Assembly: GCA_038030265.1 (NCBI GenBank)
Contig: CM075940.1
Location: 2,170,001 to 2,234,000 of the forward strand
Source: Corythucha ciliata
Taxonomy: Eukaryota > Arthropoda > Insecta > Hemiptera > Tingidae
DNA length: 64,000 nt
Direction: 5' to 3'
Shown: positions 10,711-20,869 of the stretch, one piece after another
Layout of the letters: the number at the start of each line of letters is the position of its first letter
How positions within the stretch are numbered: the first letter of the stretch is position 1
Notes under the pieces: generated by a model
Database searches by the model: none
Seen by the model: the letters and a program-made list of their open reading frames with translations, nothing else
Told to the model about the DNA's origin: nothing
Program-made: the position numbers and the translations under genes

Positions 10711-11137
10711 TGTTGAAGAATCAATTAGCGGGCAGTCAAACATGTTCTTTTCGTCCCGTCGATTGCCCCTTGAACCCTTTATTTCTGGTGTTGTTTTTCC
10801 CCAGCTCGTCCCTTTCCTCTTCATTCAGTACTATCTCGTCCTCGCAAGCCTCACCGCTACCGAACCCACTCTCCGCCGAAACCTCAAATCCAAGTACCAC
10901 ACTGAAGTAACTTAACTAGTAACTCACAATAAAAGTGTGCCGCCTCGTCCGCGATCTGTGAGTTTTACGTCGACCGCGTCTCCACTACCCCCCCGGCCGG
11001 GTGATCGACGCCACCGCAGCATACAAGGTATTTCGGTAATTCGAGCTACTTCAAGTGTGTCCCCTCTCTGGTACTCCCCTCGCTCTCCTCCTCATAAGTC
11101 AAACCGCTCATCCCAGACCACTCGACTCCTTCTTACA
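10711..11137 (+). repeat. Putative 3' LTR of the BEL/Pao element
   Basis: The segment starts TGTTGAAG right after a purine tract (10701-10710) and could end at TCTTACA (11131-11137), giving TG...CA ends. It holds AATAAA at 10928-10933 followed by a GTGTG-like stretch, as in an R region. No second copy is in the window, so the exact 3' boundary is inferred. Confidence 0.42.
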
Positions 11138-11174
11138 GGGAACGCATTGAGGCGTCAAAAAACGAGCAGTTGGG

Positions 11175-12023
11175 ATGCAGCCAGAAGTGGCAATGCGTGA
11201 GCGGGGGAAAGTGAGATTTTACGCACATTATTCCACAACCCTCAATGCTTTCGGACCCAGTAAATTATACTTACAGGCTCAAGAATTAAAAAATAAACAC
11301 AAGGCCCTTCAGGCAAAGAAAAATAACGCAAATTTTGAAATTAATGATTTAAATATATGCCTGCAAAATCTTTTTAACCCTTCTCTAGTATCTTTAAATA
11401 GTATAAATGGGACTCCAGAAGCGGTAGTTGAAAACCGCAGAATCAAAATAGCAAATATTTTTAAATCCCAATCGTGGCTTCTCGACGATGAAGGGAGTAA
11501 TCCAAACGAAGAAGCCGGTCATCAATGCCCAATTATCCAGATAAAAATCGCCGATATTACCGTAGAGGCTTTACTTGACTCGGGTAGCCAAGCCACATGT
11601 ATGAATCAATTTTTTTTTGAAAATCAACTCAAAAGTATAGATTCCCCCTTTTATAAAACTTTACCGGTCCAAGGCGTAACAGTAACTCTCGCTGTATCCC
11701 AGAAAGCCATCCCAGTCAAAATACAAGTTCTAATGCCTATAGTAATCGGGCAGAAAAACATAGACGTTTCATTTTTAGTCGTCCCTCACCTCAATTTCGA
11801 CGTAATATTGGGTGTAGATTTTTTCCGGTCATTTACCGCGAAGCTTGATTTCAAAACGGATCAACTTTCTTTATTTATAGATGAAGTAGAGAAATCAATA
11901 AAATTTGTAAATCAAAATAGTTTAAATCTAACTGTCAGTAACCGTTCTGATATACCTGTTCAAATGGATGTGAATGCAATCGTTAAAGCACCACCTGCAC
12001 CGTTTAAGGATGTGGTTGTTTAG
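11175..12023 (+). pseudogene. Gypsy aspartic protease region
   Basis: The frame carries the retropepsin signature LLDSGSQATCM (about residue 133) and a second conserved block FDVILGVDFF (about residue 210). About 130 residues upstream lack zinc knuckles and may be the end of gag or a spacer. The frame stops at 12021-12023, about 85 bp before the RT frame, whereas Gypsy pol should read on. The intervening bases include a second stop and probably an indel. Confidence 0.75.
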
Positions 12024-12107
12024 GGATGTGGTGGGGAAGACGTCCCCGCGCATGTAAGACACTAGTTTAAAACTTTAATAAATAACTACCAAACTTTATT
12101 TCGTGAC

Positions 12108-12399
12108 GTGCCCGGTTTAATCCCAGGGTATATTCATAAATTAAAGGTCAAGGATTTTTCCCCTTTCAAAGGCATTACTTATCCCTTTTCAGCAGCTGAT
12201 TTTCCTGCTGTGCAAAAAGAAATCGACAGTTGGTTAGAAAATGACATAATCGAAATGTCAGATTCCCCGTTCTTGAACCCTTTGCATATTGTAAGAAAAA
12301 AGACAGGCGAAGTAAGACCAGTCCTTGACGCTAGAGCGTTAAATAAACGTATATATGAAGAGTATACTTCATCCCGTACATTCGACGAAATTATAAAGG
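12108..12399 (+). pseudogene. Gypsy RT N-terminal part, interrupted
   Basis: The frame encodes DSPFLNPLHIVRKKTGEVRP followed by VLDARALNKRI, the fingers/palm entrance of Gypsy RT. The open frame ends abruptly where a foldback-like element inserted at 12400. The last Gypsy bases (12390-12399, ATTATAAAGG) are repeated at 17340-17349, and the RT resumes there in phase. Confidence 0.85.
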
Positions 12400-12408
12400 G
12401 GCCGCCCT

Positions 12409-12705
12409 AATTTGCAGAATGGACAAAAGCTTGCAGAATGGGGTGTTTAAAATTTTTTACGACTCTGAAAATTCACACACAGTATTCCACAACCACTATA
12501 CAAGTTTGATACGGAGCACTTTTCATTTTGTGCAAAAATTACTAGTACTTCTCCCTGAGAGGTACTTTGCAGAATGGACAAAAGCTTGCAGAATGGGGTG
12601 ATTAAAATTTTTTACGACGCTAAAAATTCACACACAGTATTGCACTACCACTATACAAGTTTTATACGGAGCACTTTTCATTTTGTGCAAAAAGTACTAT
12701 TTCTT
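12409..12705 (+). repeat. Left 155-bp repeat arm (about 2 units)
   Basis: Two units begin with TTTGCAGAATGGACAAAAGC at about 12412 and 12568. Each contains a second TTGCAGAATGG word 17 bp in, and ends in an AAAGTACT/CTCCCTGAGAGGTAC-like stretch. They match the right arm in reverse complement with 85-95 percent similarity by eye. Confidence 0.85.
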
Positions 12706-12815
12706 GTGTACAATGTAGCACTCTTCGAATTTTGTGAGGTACAAGTTTGCCTTAAATCATGAGGTAATTATTTGTTATACTGGGCTAAGGAAATTATACC
12801 ATACAACTAGCAACA
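12704..12815 (+). repeat. Inner inverted repeat, left copy
   Basis: TGTACAATGTAGCACTCTTC through GGAAATTATACCATACAACT matches the reverse complement of 14303-14400 with a few differences. It may mark the ends of an older 1.7-kb element (about 12702-14410) nested in the foldback-like element, or be the inner part of its stem. Confidence 0.7.
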
Positions 12816-13156
12816 AAAGTTCTTCTAATCGATTGGATGTCTGAATCAAATTTCCCTGATTTCGTAAATGCCCTTTTAAAAAACCCTTTCCCTTTGTACG
12901 TCTGGAAATAATGACAATATAAAACAGGATTTTTTGTTGGCAATGGCTTGATACCTGTGTGACGCCACCTATATTGATCCGATTTCCAATCTTCCTGCCT
13001 TTCAGCATTACGGTAAACGTAAAGGTCACCAGGCTTGGGACGGACCGGAGGAAAAGATATGGTTCTGGTAATATCTACAGTCTGTAATATGTCACAATAT
13101 TCTTGAACCGTTAACCAGTGATTGGAGGTTCGATAGACCCTGTTGACGGAATCCAT
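12794..13156 (-). pseudogene. GCM/WRKY-like DNA-binding fragment of a TE protein
   Basis: The 120-residue minus-strand frame starts MDSVNRVYR and contains PKPGDLYVYRN, EDWKSDQYRWRHTGIKPLP, and NPVLYCHYF. The D-YRW--G---LP---P motif recurs in insect transposon proteins and recalls the WRKY-GCM1 fold of MULE transposases. It has no Cys/His-complete finger and no catalytic domain after it. The end of the frame runs into the inner inverted repeat. If the MULE reading is right, it is the remnant of this element's own transposase gene. Confidence 0.45.
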
Positions 13157-13159
13157 GAT

Positions 13160-14302
13160 TCACCGAGGTCGAATAGTCTATTATTATACTTAGTCAGAAT
13201 TTCATGTCAGAAGATAATGAAATAGTACTCAAAAACAAATAATAAGAATACGAGCAAAGAAAGTCAAGACACGCATTAAACATCAGCGCCTCATTTCAAG
13301 CAAGAATAAAATAAACTGTCGCACACTATGGAGTGTCGCATGGGCAGACTAGAGAGCAGAGAGCTTAAAAAAAGTTGAAACAGATAGGAGTGGGTGCGAA
13401 GGAACAGTAGGAGTACATCAACGCTTATGAAATAGCAAACAAAGAATGATTGAAGGTAGGAAGGGATTCAATGCGCATTCGTTGAAGAGACAGGAGTGGG
13501 AGATACTTCTGTTCATTCTTCCCTCCTCTAACTAAGACTAGCCAATAAGGTGGGTGGAAGAGACACTTGGGCTTGAGATATATATGTATTGTATATATAT
13601 CATGCACACTTTTTTTTCTCTTTTTATTTTGGTGGCAGGAATTAGCCATTCCTAGCTGCCCCTAACTGGGTGCACTTCTAGTTTCAGTTTTATCCTAGTC
13701 CAGAAAGCAGGAGCACTAGTAGAGCGTCGGAAATCGGTATTCGGATTCACCACCCCTAAAACGTGATTAACTAAGAGTCCAGTAAAATAAGCAATAAAAA
13801 GGGGGGCAAGGTTGCAATAATTAGGGTAGATGATTTTATGGTTTCACGTTGTCTGTTGTGGTATAGGTATAACGTGTACCAATTGTTGACCTCGAAAGAC
13901 CAAGGGATCAGCCTTAAATTATAGAAAAACTGCGACATTTTTGAACTTTTTGTGGGGTTTGGGACTTTTTTTGCAAAACCAGCCTGTTTTCGGTAGTGAA
14001 TACGAAGTAACTTTTCAAATTACGCCAAAGAACGTTGGTTAAACGAAATAATAATGCCTACACTTAGTTGATCCATTTGAGTACTCGGCCTAAATTTGCC
14101 AGATCGATGGTGCCAGGACAAAGAGCCTCTTGTAGGTGATAGTCTGAGGCCGTAAAGAAGACTGAACTACGCCCTTGGTGTATTGCCATACGTATTTCGT
14201 CGTATGAAGAACAACATGCTTAAAACTAACTATACCTATAGTTATCGAAATATTGGGGTTACAGAAGTCGTCCTGATCTAGTTTTGTGAAAATTGCTAGT
14301 TG
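13160..14302. other. Interior of the foldback-like element, no gene seen
   Basis: The sequence has an ATATATATGTATTGTATATATAT tract near 13579-13600 and no motif-bearing ORF. Confidence 0.4.
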
Positions 14303-14400
14303 CTAGTTGTTTGGTATAATTTCCTTAGCCCAGTATAACAAATAATTACCTCCAATGTTTGTACCTCACAAAATTCGAAGAGTGCTACATTGTACTCAAG
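14303..14400 (-). repeat. Inner inverted repeat, right copy
   Basis: This is the reverse-complement partner of 12704-12815. It holds GGTATAATTTCCTTAGCCCA and GAAGAGTGCTACATTGTAC. Confidence 0.7.
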
Positions 14401-14499
14401 AAATTATCGCGCCACTTATTCGTGCTCCTCGTAATCTGGTAGAAACAATAGCCAAAAAAGGAAAGCAGACAGAGAATTGGCCAAAGCCTGGTTGCTGGA

Positions 14500-15660
14500 A
14501 AAACCGATTATTCCAGTGATATTCCTGAGGCTTGTGTCTGATGACAGTGGGAGACTGAGTATGCAATTTTCAGCCTCGTGAAAAATTCTCAAGATCCCGT
14601 TCTGCAAGGTACCTATAGTGGAGACATACACGTATTTCAACACCTTTCACTTACTGTCTAGCGAAAGCCATCTAGAAGGCTACAAGGTTTGAATTTCTTC
14701 AATTTCACTATACATAGGCGCCTGTATTCACGTATATTTCTTAAAATTGAATGTACTTTAGAAAATCCTCTCCCCTCCCCTACAAATCCCACTACACACC
14801 CATCGTAAATAATCCCATAACCATTCTCACTTACATGAGGATCCATGGAAACGATTGGAAGAAAAGTATTGATTTATCCGTAGAGAGGAAATTTAGAAAG
14901 GAAAGTATAATGTGACCCAGAAATCCAAACGAATACAAGACCTCGTGGTGCCGAGTGGACCCAGTTGTTTGAAGCCATTTTCTTAACAAAGCATAACAAA
15001 TTTCCAACGATTTTGCGTTGGGTTAAAGCAGCTGCCGGAAGGAATAAGTTGGACATTGTACGTTTTTACGAAATACGTAATTATCAAACCATGAGCCATA
15101 AAAATAAAAAAGAGCATTACCTTATACTTCAATTATGCTCATCGATTTATGAATGAAAATGATGATTTTATTCATAATTGATGGCGATGTGATTGAAAAA
15201 ATGCAAGTATAAGGTCATGCTCTTTTTTATTCCTAGGGGTCCAAATGTTTTAATGCCCAATGGAACATGGAAAAAATAAAAGAGCGTCAAACTCCACACA
15301 AGCATCTATTATTGTGTCAATTTTTACTTCTTCCCTTCTGGTCGAAACTATACTAGACCGACATTTGTCGCAGCCTCGTTGCTAGAGTAACGGATTTTTC
15401 CTCAAATAATCCTGAGACGTGTGGCTGGTGTCACCGAGGGATAGTGTGAGAATTTCCGTATCATGCAAAATTTTCAAGATCCCGTTCTGCAAGCTGTTAT
15501 CCCTTCAGCAACGTGCACTCGAGAAGCATTACATACCTTTCACATCCATCCACTTCCTGTCTAGCGCGAGCCAGCTTGAAAGCTACAAGTTTGGATTTCT
15601 TGAGTTACAATATAAACACAGACACGTATATAGATAGGCCTTTTTTGAAGTTGAATAACC
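14500..15660. repeat. Diverged direct duplication flanking a hairpin
   Basis: About 14500-14760 and 15385-15660 share an ordered series of words (ATTCCTGAGGC / AATCCTGAGAC, GATCCCGTTCTGCAAG, CTGTCTAGCGAAAGCCA / CTGTCTAGCGCGAGCCA). This indicates an old duplication of about 260 bp inside the element. I see no ORF with motifs in between. Confidence 0.5.
15104..15231. mobile_element. Hairpin MITE, 128 bp
   Basis: The ends AATAAAAAAGAGCATTACCT and its partner AGGTCATGCTCTTTTTTATT are inverted over about 27 bp. The centre (about 15140-15180) is itself partly palindromic around TATGAAT/ATTCATA. No coding potential. Confidence 0.6.
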
Positions 15661-17330
15661 AAGTGAAAAGTGCTCCGTATCAAACATGTATAGTGGTGGT
15701 GCAATACTGTGTGTGAATTTTCAGCGTCGTACACAATTTTAAACACACCATTCTGCAAGCTTTTGTCCATTCTGCAAAGTACCTCTCGGGGAGAAGTACT
15801 AGTACTTTTTGCACAAAATGAAGAGTGCTCCGTATCAAACTTGTATAGTGGTGGTGCAATACTGTGTGTGAATTTTCAGCGTCGTACACAATTTTAAACA
15901 CCCCATTCTGCAAGCTTTTGTCCATTCTGCAAAGTACCTCTCGGGCAGAAGTACTAGAACTTTTTGCACAAAATGAAAAGTGCTCCGTATCAAACTTGTA
16001 TAGTGGTGGTGCAATACTGTGTGTGAATTTTCAGCGTCGTACACAATTTTAAACACCCCATTCTGCAAGCTTTTGTCCATTCTGCAAAGTACCTCTCTGG
16101 GAGAAGTACTAGTACTTTTTGCACAAAATGAAAAGTGCTCCGTATCAAACTTGTATAGTGGTGGTGCAATACTGTGTGTGAATTTTCAGCGTCGTAAATA
16201 ATGTTAAACACCCCATTCTGCAAGCTTTTGTCCATTCTGCAAAGTACCTCTCTGGGAGAAGTACTAGTACTTTTTGCACAAAATGAAAAGTGCTCCGTAT
16301 CAAACTTGTATAGTGGTGGTGCAATACTGTGTGTGAATTTTCAGCGTCGTATAAAATTTTAATCACCCCATTCTGCAAGCTTTTGTCCATTCTGCAAAGT
16401 ACCTCTCTGGCAGAAGTACTAGTACTTTTTGCACAAAATGAAAAGTGCTCGTATCAAACTTGTATAGTGGTGGTGCAATACTGTGTGTGAATTTTCAGCG
16501 TCGTACAAAATTTTAATCACCCCATTCTGCAAGCTTTTGTCCATTCTGCAAAGTACCTCTCGGGCAGAAGTACTAGTACTTTTTGCACAAAATGAAAAGT
16601 GCTCTGTATCAAACTTGTATAGTGATGGTGCAATACTGTGTGTGAATTTTCAGCGTCGTAAGTAATGTTAAACACCCCATTCTGCAAGCTTTTGTCCATT
16701 CTGCAAAGTACCTCTCGGTGAGAAGTACTAGTACTTTTTGTACAAAATGAAAAGTGTTCCGTATCAAACTTGTATAGTGGTGGTGCAATACTGTGTGTTA
16801 ATTTTCAGCGTCGTAAAAAATTTTAATCACCCCATTCTGCAAGCTTTTGTCCATTCTGCAAAGTACCTCTCGGGGAGAAGTACTAGTACTTTTTGCACAA
16901 AATGAAAAGTGCTCCGTATCAAAATTGTATAGTGGTGGTGCAATACTGTGTGTGAATTTTCAGCGTCGTAAATAATGTTAAACACCCCATTCTGCAAGCT
17001 TTTGTCCATTCTGCAAAGTACCTCTCAGGGAGAAGTACTAGTACTTTTTGCATAAAATGAAAAGTGCTCCGTATCAAACTTGTATAGTGGTTGTGCAATA
17101 CTGTGTGTGAATTTTCAGAGTCGTACACAATTTTAAACACCCCATTCTGCAAGCTTTTGTCCATTCTGCAAAGTACCTCTCGGGCAGAAGTACTAGTACT
17201 TTTTGCACAAAATGAAAAGTGCTCCGTATCAAACTTGTATAGTGGTGGTGCAATACTGTGTGTGAATTTTCAGCGCCGTACATAATGTTAAACACCCCAT
17301 TCTGCAAGCTTTTGTCCATTCTGCAAATTA
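15655..17330 (-). repeat. Right 155-bp repeat arm (about 11 units)
   Basis: About eleven units at an exact period near 155 bp, seen from the recurring CCATTCTGCAAGCTTTTGTC every 155 bp (e.g. 15906, 16061, 16216). Units differ by a few substitutions, and one unit near 16450 lacks one base. The minus-strand frames that start MDKSLQNGV in every unit come from the repeat, not from a gene. Confidence 0.93.
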
Positions 17331-17348
17331 GATTGTCCCATTATAAAG

Positions 17349-17732
17349 GATGGTCATGGGTTTAAATACATATCAACCATCGATTTACGACAGGCATTTT
17401 TTCATGTTTCCCTCCATGAGGATAGTCGACCATTAACAGCGTTTTCGTTCAACCGAATGGTTTTCCATTTTAAGCGTGTACCATACGGTTTAAATTCAAG
17501 TTTATCGGCATTAGAAAAGGCTTTGCGAACCTTGATTCCTAAGGAATTAGACAAAAATATAAAAAATTTCGTAGACGATATAATAATTTTTTCCCATTCA
17601 CTAGAGGAACATTTTTTCCATTTGGAAACATTTTTTCAAATTTCTCAGGAAAATAATATTTCATTACGACTTGACAAAAGTAATTTTTTTAAAACAAGGT
17701 TTTGGGTTTCATTATTTCCACTAATGGTATAA
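17349..17732 (+). pseudogene. Gypsy RT palm region
   Basis: Resumes the RT at the right-hand 10-bp duplication. It encodes ISTIDLRQAFFHV (motif A Asp), VPYGLNSSL (motif B) and FVDDIIIF (catalytic YVDD-like box, here FVDD). At about 17700, in AAGGTTTTGGG, the frame slips and the following block continues from 17702. Confidence 0.85.
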
Positions 17733-17956
17733 CAAAAGACCCCGAAAAAGTTGACACGATTAGGAATTATCCTCGCCCTAAATCGGTAAAGCAGGTACAG
17801 AGTTTTTTGGGTTTGTTGAATTTTTATTCCAGGTTTACCCCGAATTTTTCAATTCTATCGCAACCTTTATTTCATTTAGTTAAGAAGGGAGTAAAATGGA
17901 AGTGGTCCGAAGAGCAACAGCATGCTTTTGAATTACTAAAAGAAGACCTAGTTTGA
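17702..17956 (+). pseudogene. Gypsy RT thumb/connection region
   Basis: The frame encodes GFIISTNGITKDPEKVDTI and VQSFLGLLNFYSRF, the standard block after the FVDD box. A 25-bp tandem duplication (unit TTTGAATTACTAAAAGAAGA plus CCTAG, about 17928-17977) shifts the frame and creates the stop at 17954-17956. Confidence 0.83.
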
Positions 17957-17972
17957 ATTACTAAAAGAAGAC

Positions 17973-18711
17973 CTAGCACGACAGGTCGAACTAGCTTTCC
18001 CGGATTTTTCGAAACCGTTTTACATAGAAGCTGACGCTAGCCATATAGCGGTTGTGTCCGTTTTGTATCAGGTTGACCTGAATGGAGATAAAAAGCCATT
18101 GGCGTTTACTTCCAAAACATTGTCAAAAAGCGAGCGTAATTATACTATTACGGAAATTGAATTACTCGCGGTTGTTCAGGCAATTAAAAAGTTTTATTCA
18201 TATGCCATCGGTTACGAAACTATTATAAGAACCGACCATAAAGGTATCCCTTTTTTAATGGAAAGTAAGGGTTTGACTCCACGATTGACCCGTTGGCTAA
18301 TATATCTCCAAAGTGTCCCACTAAAATTTGAATACATCCCAGGGAAAGAAAATTTAATAGCCGATGCTCTTAGTCGGAATCCACCCAATCCCCCTGAATA
18401 TGAAAAACGAATAAAAATAATGGCGGGGAACTTGGGAAATGAGTATCACAATGTAAATGTAAAATCAATAAACGTATGTATCATGAACAATAATAAGATA
18501 ATTATTAGCAACTTAACCCAAAAAGGGGAAAACCAAATTTTTAAAATAATAAAAAACATGAAAGACACGCAAGCAAACGATCAAGCTTTAAGTCAACTCA
18601 TGAAAACAAAACCCCATTGTTTCCAAATAGTGAACGGTTTAATATACCGTAAAGAATTGAATGGTTTCAAGATAGCAATGCCTCAATCTATCGTTCGAAC
18701 TTACTTATCAG
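17973..18711 (+). pseudogene. Gypsy RNase H and integrase N-terminus, interrupted
   Basis: RNase H motifs are FYIEADASHIAV (first Asp), ELLAVVQAIKKF (Glu) and IIRTDHKGI (Asp), then FEYIPGKENLIADALSR. A linker of about 100 residues leads to the integrase H2C2 region. The frame is cut at 18711 by a hAT whose 8-bp duplication CTTATCAG is the last Gypsy sequence. The zinc-binding HHCC continues at 35847. Confidence 0.85.
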
Positions 18712-18910
18712 TAGGGCTCGGCAAACGGCATATGGGCATATTTTGTCTGCGATATGGCCACGCTGTAAGAAGCCCAAATATACAAGAATTGGTCGAATCT
18801 GATGATCCAAACTCGAGTTTTTCGGGCATATATTTGCATATATTGCCAGTTTTTGGAATACGGTCATATTTTTGGCCGATGTTCGAAATTTCCAATATTT
18901 TGTGGTGATA
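18712..18910. repeat. hAT left terminal and subterminal repeats
   Basis: After the 12-bp terminus, words such as GGGCATATTTT, GGGCATATATTT, GGTCATATTT and CCATATTTTG recur every 15-40 bp in both orientations. Similar words occur in the last 110 bp of the element. Confidence 0.7.
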
Positions 18911-19200
18911 TTTCCATATTTTGTGGTGCTTAGTGTTGCGAAAACGCAACACCTTATTTTTAAAAACAAAAAAAAAAAAAAACCTTGTTTAGCTTCTTCT
19001 TGTGCTCACTAGAGACACGCAAACCGACTTGTTGTGAGCTCTAGAGTTAGCTCTACATGATAACCCGCTTTCTCGCGGTTTTAAGTGTTTTTTCATTCAA
19101 ATTTCGAGAAAAAAAATTGTGAGCATTAATGGGTTAATAGTGTGAAAACATAAAATAAAGTTGTACTACTGCATTCTGCGAATTTGAAGACGGACGGAAA

Positions 19201-19315
19201 ATGCCCAAAGTGAAGGACTGTCACGATGCTGTTCTCAGGAGATGTGTTGCGACCGATCCTGAAGCTTTTTTCCACTGACGGGAAAATCCTCTTCTGCAAG
19301 TTGTGTGAAAAAGAG
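19201..19315 (+). pseudogene. hAT transposase exon 1 with half BED finger
   Basis: The exon begins with ATG at 19201 and ends before GTGAGTG at 19316. Its end encodes FSTDGKILFCKLCEKE, which has the first Cys pair (C-x2-C) of a BED-type finger. A run of six T (about 19266-19271) shifts the frame between the start and that motif, so one base is extra relative to the functional frame. The remaining His ligands are in exon 2 at 34195. Confidence 0.7.
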
Positions 19316-19521
19316 GTGAGTGTTCAAACTTCTCCATTCATTTTTGCCCACATGTTTTAGACATCAATGAGGCGTTTATTATACCTACCTACATTGAGTC
19401 AATCAATGGATTTCGAGTTAGTGTTTGACCCATAGAAATTTTCCGTGCGGGGGGAACGACCACTAGGACCCTTCTAGGTTATCTACTCCCCTATACCAAC
19501 GTAACGTCTGGAATAAAAGAA

Positions 19522-19666
19522 AGTAGGGTAAAAAAGCTGGTTCTGTCCTCACTTTTCGGGGGCAGTGCCCCCCTTGAGTTTTTCTTTGATGAAATGAGAG
19601 TAGTTAGGGTTGGTGGAGGGGGGGGGGTAATATCGGGTTGATGGGTAGTGTGGTAAGCGGGGGTCC
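19522..19666 (+). repeat. Polinton left terminal inverted repeat
   Basis: About 145 bp matching the reverse complement of 33805-33948, differing mainly in the lengths of G-runs (for example ten versus six G after GGTGGA). Confidence 0.93.
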
Positions 19667-19990
19667 CCGAGAGGGGATAAGAGGATGCAGCATATTCATG
19701 TACTCCCCCCCCCCCTGGATGTCAAATAGCTGACATTGCAATTTTATTGGAGCATGGAGCGTTCAATTTCAGCTAACGCTTTCCCACACGAGCTCTTTAT
19801 CTAAGAGAAACTGTTTTTCTTCTAATTGAATGAATTCGTATAATACAAACACTCTTTCTGTTGTGATAATTGATGGTTGAGGAGGGGATCCCCCTCCCTA
19901 TGGCCCGCAGTACATAAAAAGGATGGCAAAACAGAATTTTCATACCATAAGTGAATAAGAACTTGAGACAATTATAGACGGTGAGTTGAA

Positions 19991-20392
19991 ATGATTTCAA
20001 CTAGGTATTGTATTGGGGCTTGCAATATTCCACCAATTATGAATTTGATTCTAGGATTGATAATGGATCCAAAAATGGCTGAAAAACTGGAAGATCTGCT
20101 CACTCTGTACGAAACGGTTCATATTTCAGAACTTGAACCAAACGTTGAACATGCTATCGTTAAATTCGAGAAAAGTACAACGAAATTTGGAGTTACGAGG
20201 ACTGCATACCTAACAAACCCCCAAGGGATACGTCTGAGAGTGTATCTACCATCAAGATTCAACGCTGTTTTAACGGATGAATTCATCAATGAAATATATC
20301 AATCTAATGCATGGCTTTTCGTTTTCAAGGGGGTGGTTGGCAAACAAAATGACTTTGCCTTTAAAGTTAACCAACAGAAAATAAAAAATTGA
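19991..20392 (+). CDS. Small Polinton protein, unknown function
   Basis: 133 residues. The likely start is an internal Met, near 20039 or 20063. The conserved-looking part is residues 55-125: KFEKSTTKFGVTRTAYL, LRVYLPSRF, LTDEFINEI and WLFVFKGVV, ending in a beta-rich FAFKV. I recall similar short ORFs (LPKRF...L...I..IN....L.Y.G) beside polymerases in insect Polinton-like elements, without a demonstrated function. The beta-rich pattern would suit an OB-fold nucleic-acid-binding protein, but that is speculation. It is the only gene on the plus strand near the left terminus. Confidence 0.6.
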   Translation: MISTRYCIGACNIPPIMNLILGLIMDPKMAEKLEDLLTLYETVHISELEPNVEHAIVKFEKSTTKFGVTRTAYLTNPQGIRLRVYLPSRFNAVLTDEFINEIYQSNAWLFVFKGVVGKQNDFAFKVNQQKIKN

Positions 20393-20619
20393 ATTTCCAA
20401 CTGATTTTGAATTTTCATTTAATTTAGGTACCTATCTATAAAGTCTCAAGAAAATTATTCTAACTCGAGGGGGAGTATCCCCCCCCCCATACCTTTCATG
20501 TTACCGCAGACATAGCTGCGCTAGATGATAGACGCAGACATGGCTAAATCTTAACGTAAACGTAGGGGAGAGAATTTTGCTGTGAACCCCTGTCATTAAT
20601 ATTTGCCTGTTAATATTTT

Positions 20620-20712
20620 AATTTTTTTTTCCAAACCAGCCTCTGTTGGGAATCGAACCCAACCTAGCACGTGCCGAGCGCACACTCACCACCTAGTCGT
20701 CTCGGCTACATA
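20620..20712 (-). mobile_element. tRNA-derived SINE inside the Polinton
   Basis: On the minus strand a box-A-like TAGCCGAGACGACTAGGTGG is followed about 30 bp later by a perfect box B GGTTCGATTCC (plus 20649-20659) in a fully paired T-arm (TTGGG/CCCAA). A run of nine A (plus-strand T-run at about 20622-20630) follows, as in a short SINE tail. The acceptor arms do not pair, so this is not a working tRNA gene. Confidence 0.6.
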
Positions 20713-20869
20713 CTAGGGCAAGAAAAAAAATGATTGTGTTCTACATCAAAAACACTACCGCATATTCCACAATCTTAAGGAAAATCGTTCCTATTCATCG
20801 TAATCGAAATTTAAGGGTTAGTGATTCAGAAACGGTTGTTCTAAATATATAATTTAATTTCAGAATGTT

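Larger units (their letters stand above)
7818..11137 (+). mobile_element. Degenerate BEL/Pao retrotransposon, 3' part
   Basis: Pol fragments run in order: end of the protease-RT linker (7818-7983), RT plus Peptidase_A17-type region (7992-9383), the NPAD-SRG spacer (about 9384-9530), and integrase zinc-binding and core (9530-10700). A purine-rich tract GCGGGGGGTA abuts a TGTTGAAG-beginning LTR. Gag, the 5' LTR and the C-terminal DUF5641-like part of pol are absent. At least four frame breaks mark it as dead. Confidence 0.82.
12400..17339. mobile_element. Foldback/MULE-like element with 155-bp repeat arrays
   Basis: The 4.94-kb insertion has a 10-bp duplication ATTATAAAGG (12390-12399 and 17340-17349). 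The ends are inverted: both sides carry CTAATTTGCAGAATGGAC followed by AAAAGCTTGCAGAATGGGG, reading inward. The left arm has about two 155-bp units and the right arm about eleven in inverse orientation. The middle holds an older inverted pair (12704-12815 with 14303-14400) and one minus-strand coding relic. Drosophila FB elements also have 9-bp duplications and inverted arrays with 155-bp units, and their NOF partner encodes a MULE-type transposase (established knowledge). Placing this copy with FB/MULE is my inference. Confidence 0.72.

Noticed and set aside
15561..17319. Series of 60-81-residue ORFs starting MDKSLQNGV
   Set aside because: They are the 155-bp repeat read in one frame, not genes.
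12400..17339. CRISPR-like array
   Set aside because: Units of 155 bp are contiguous without unique spacers, lie in two inverted arms, and the region is eukaryotic transposon DNA.
20620..20712. Functional tRNA gene
   Set aside because: The T-arm is good, but the acceptor arms do not pair and an A-tail follows, as in a SINE.
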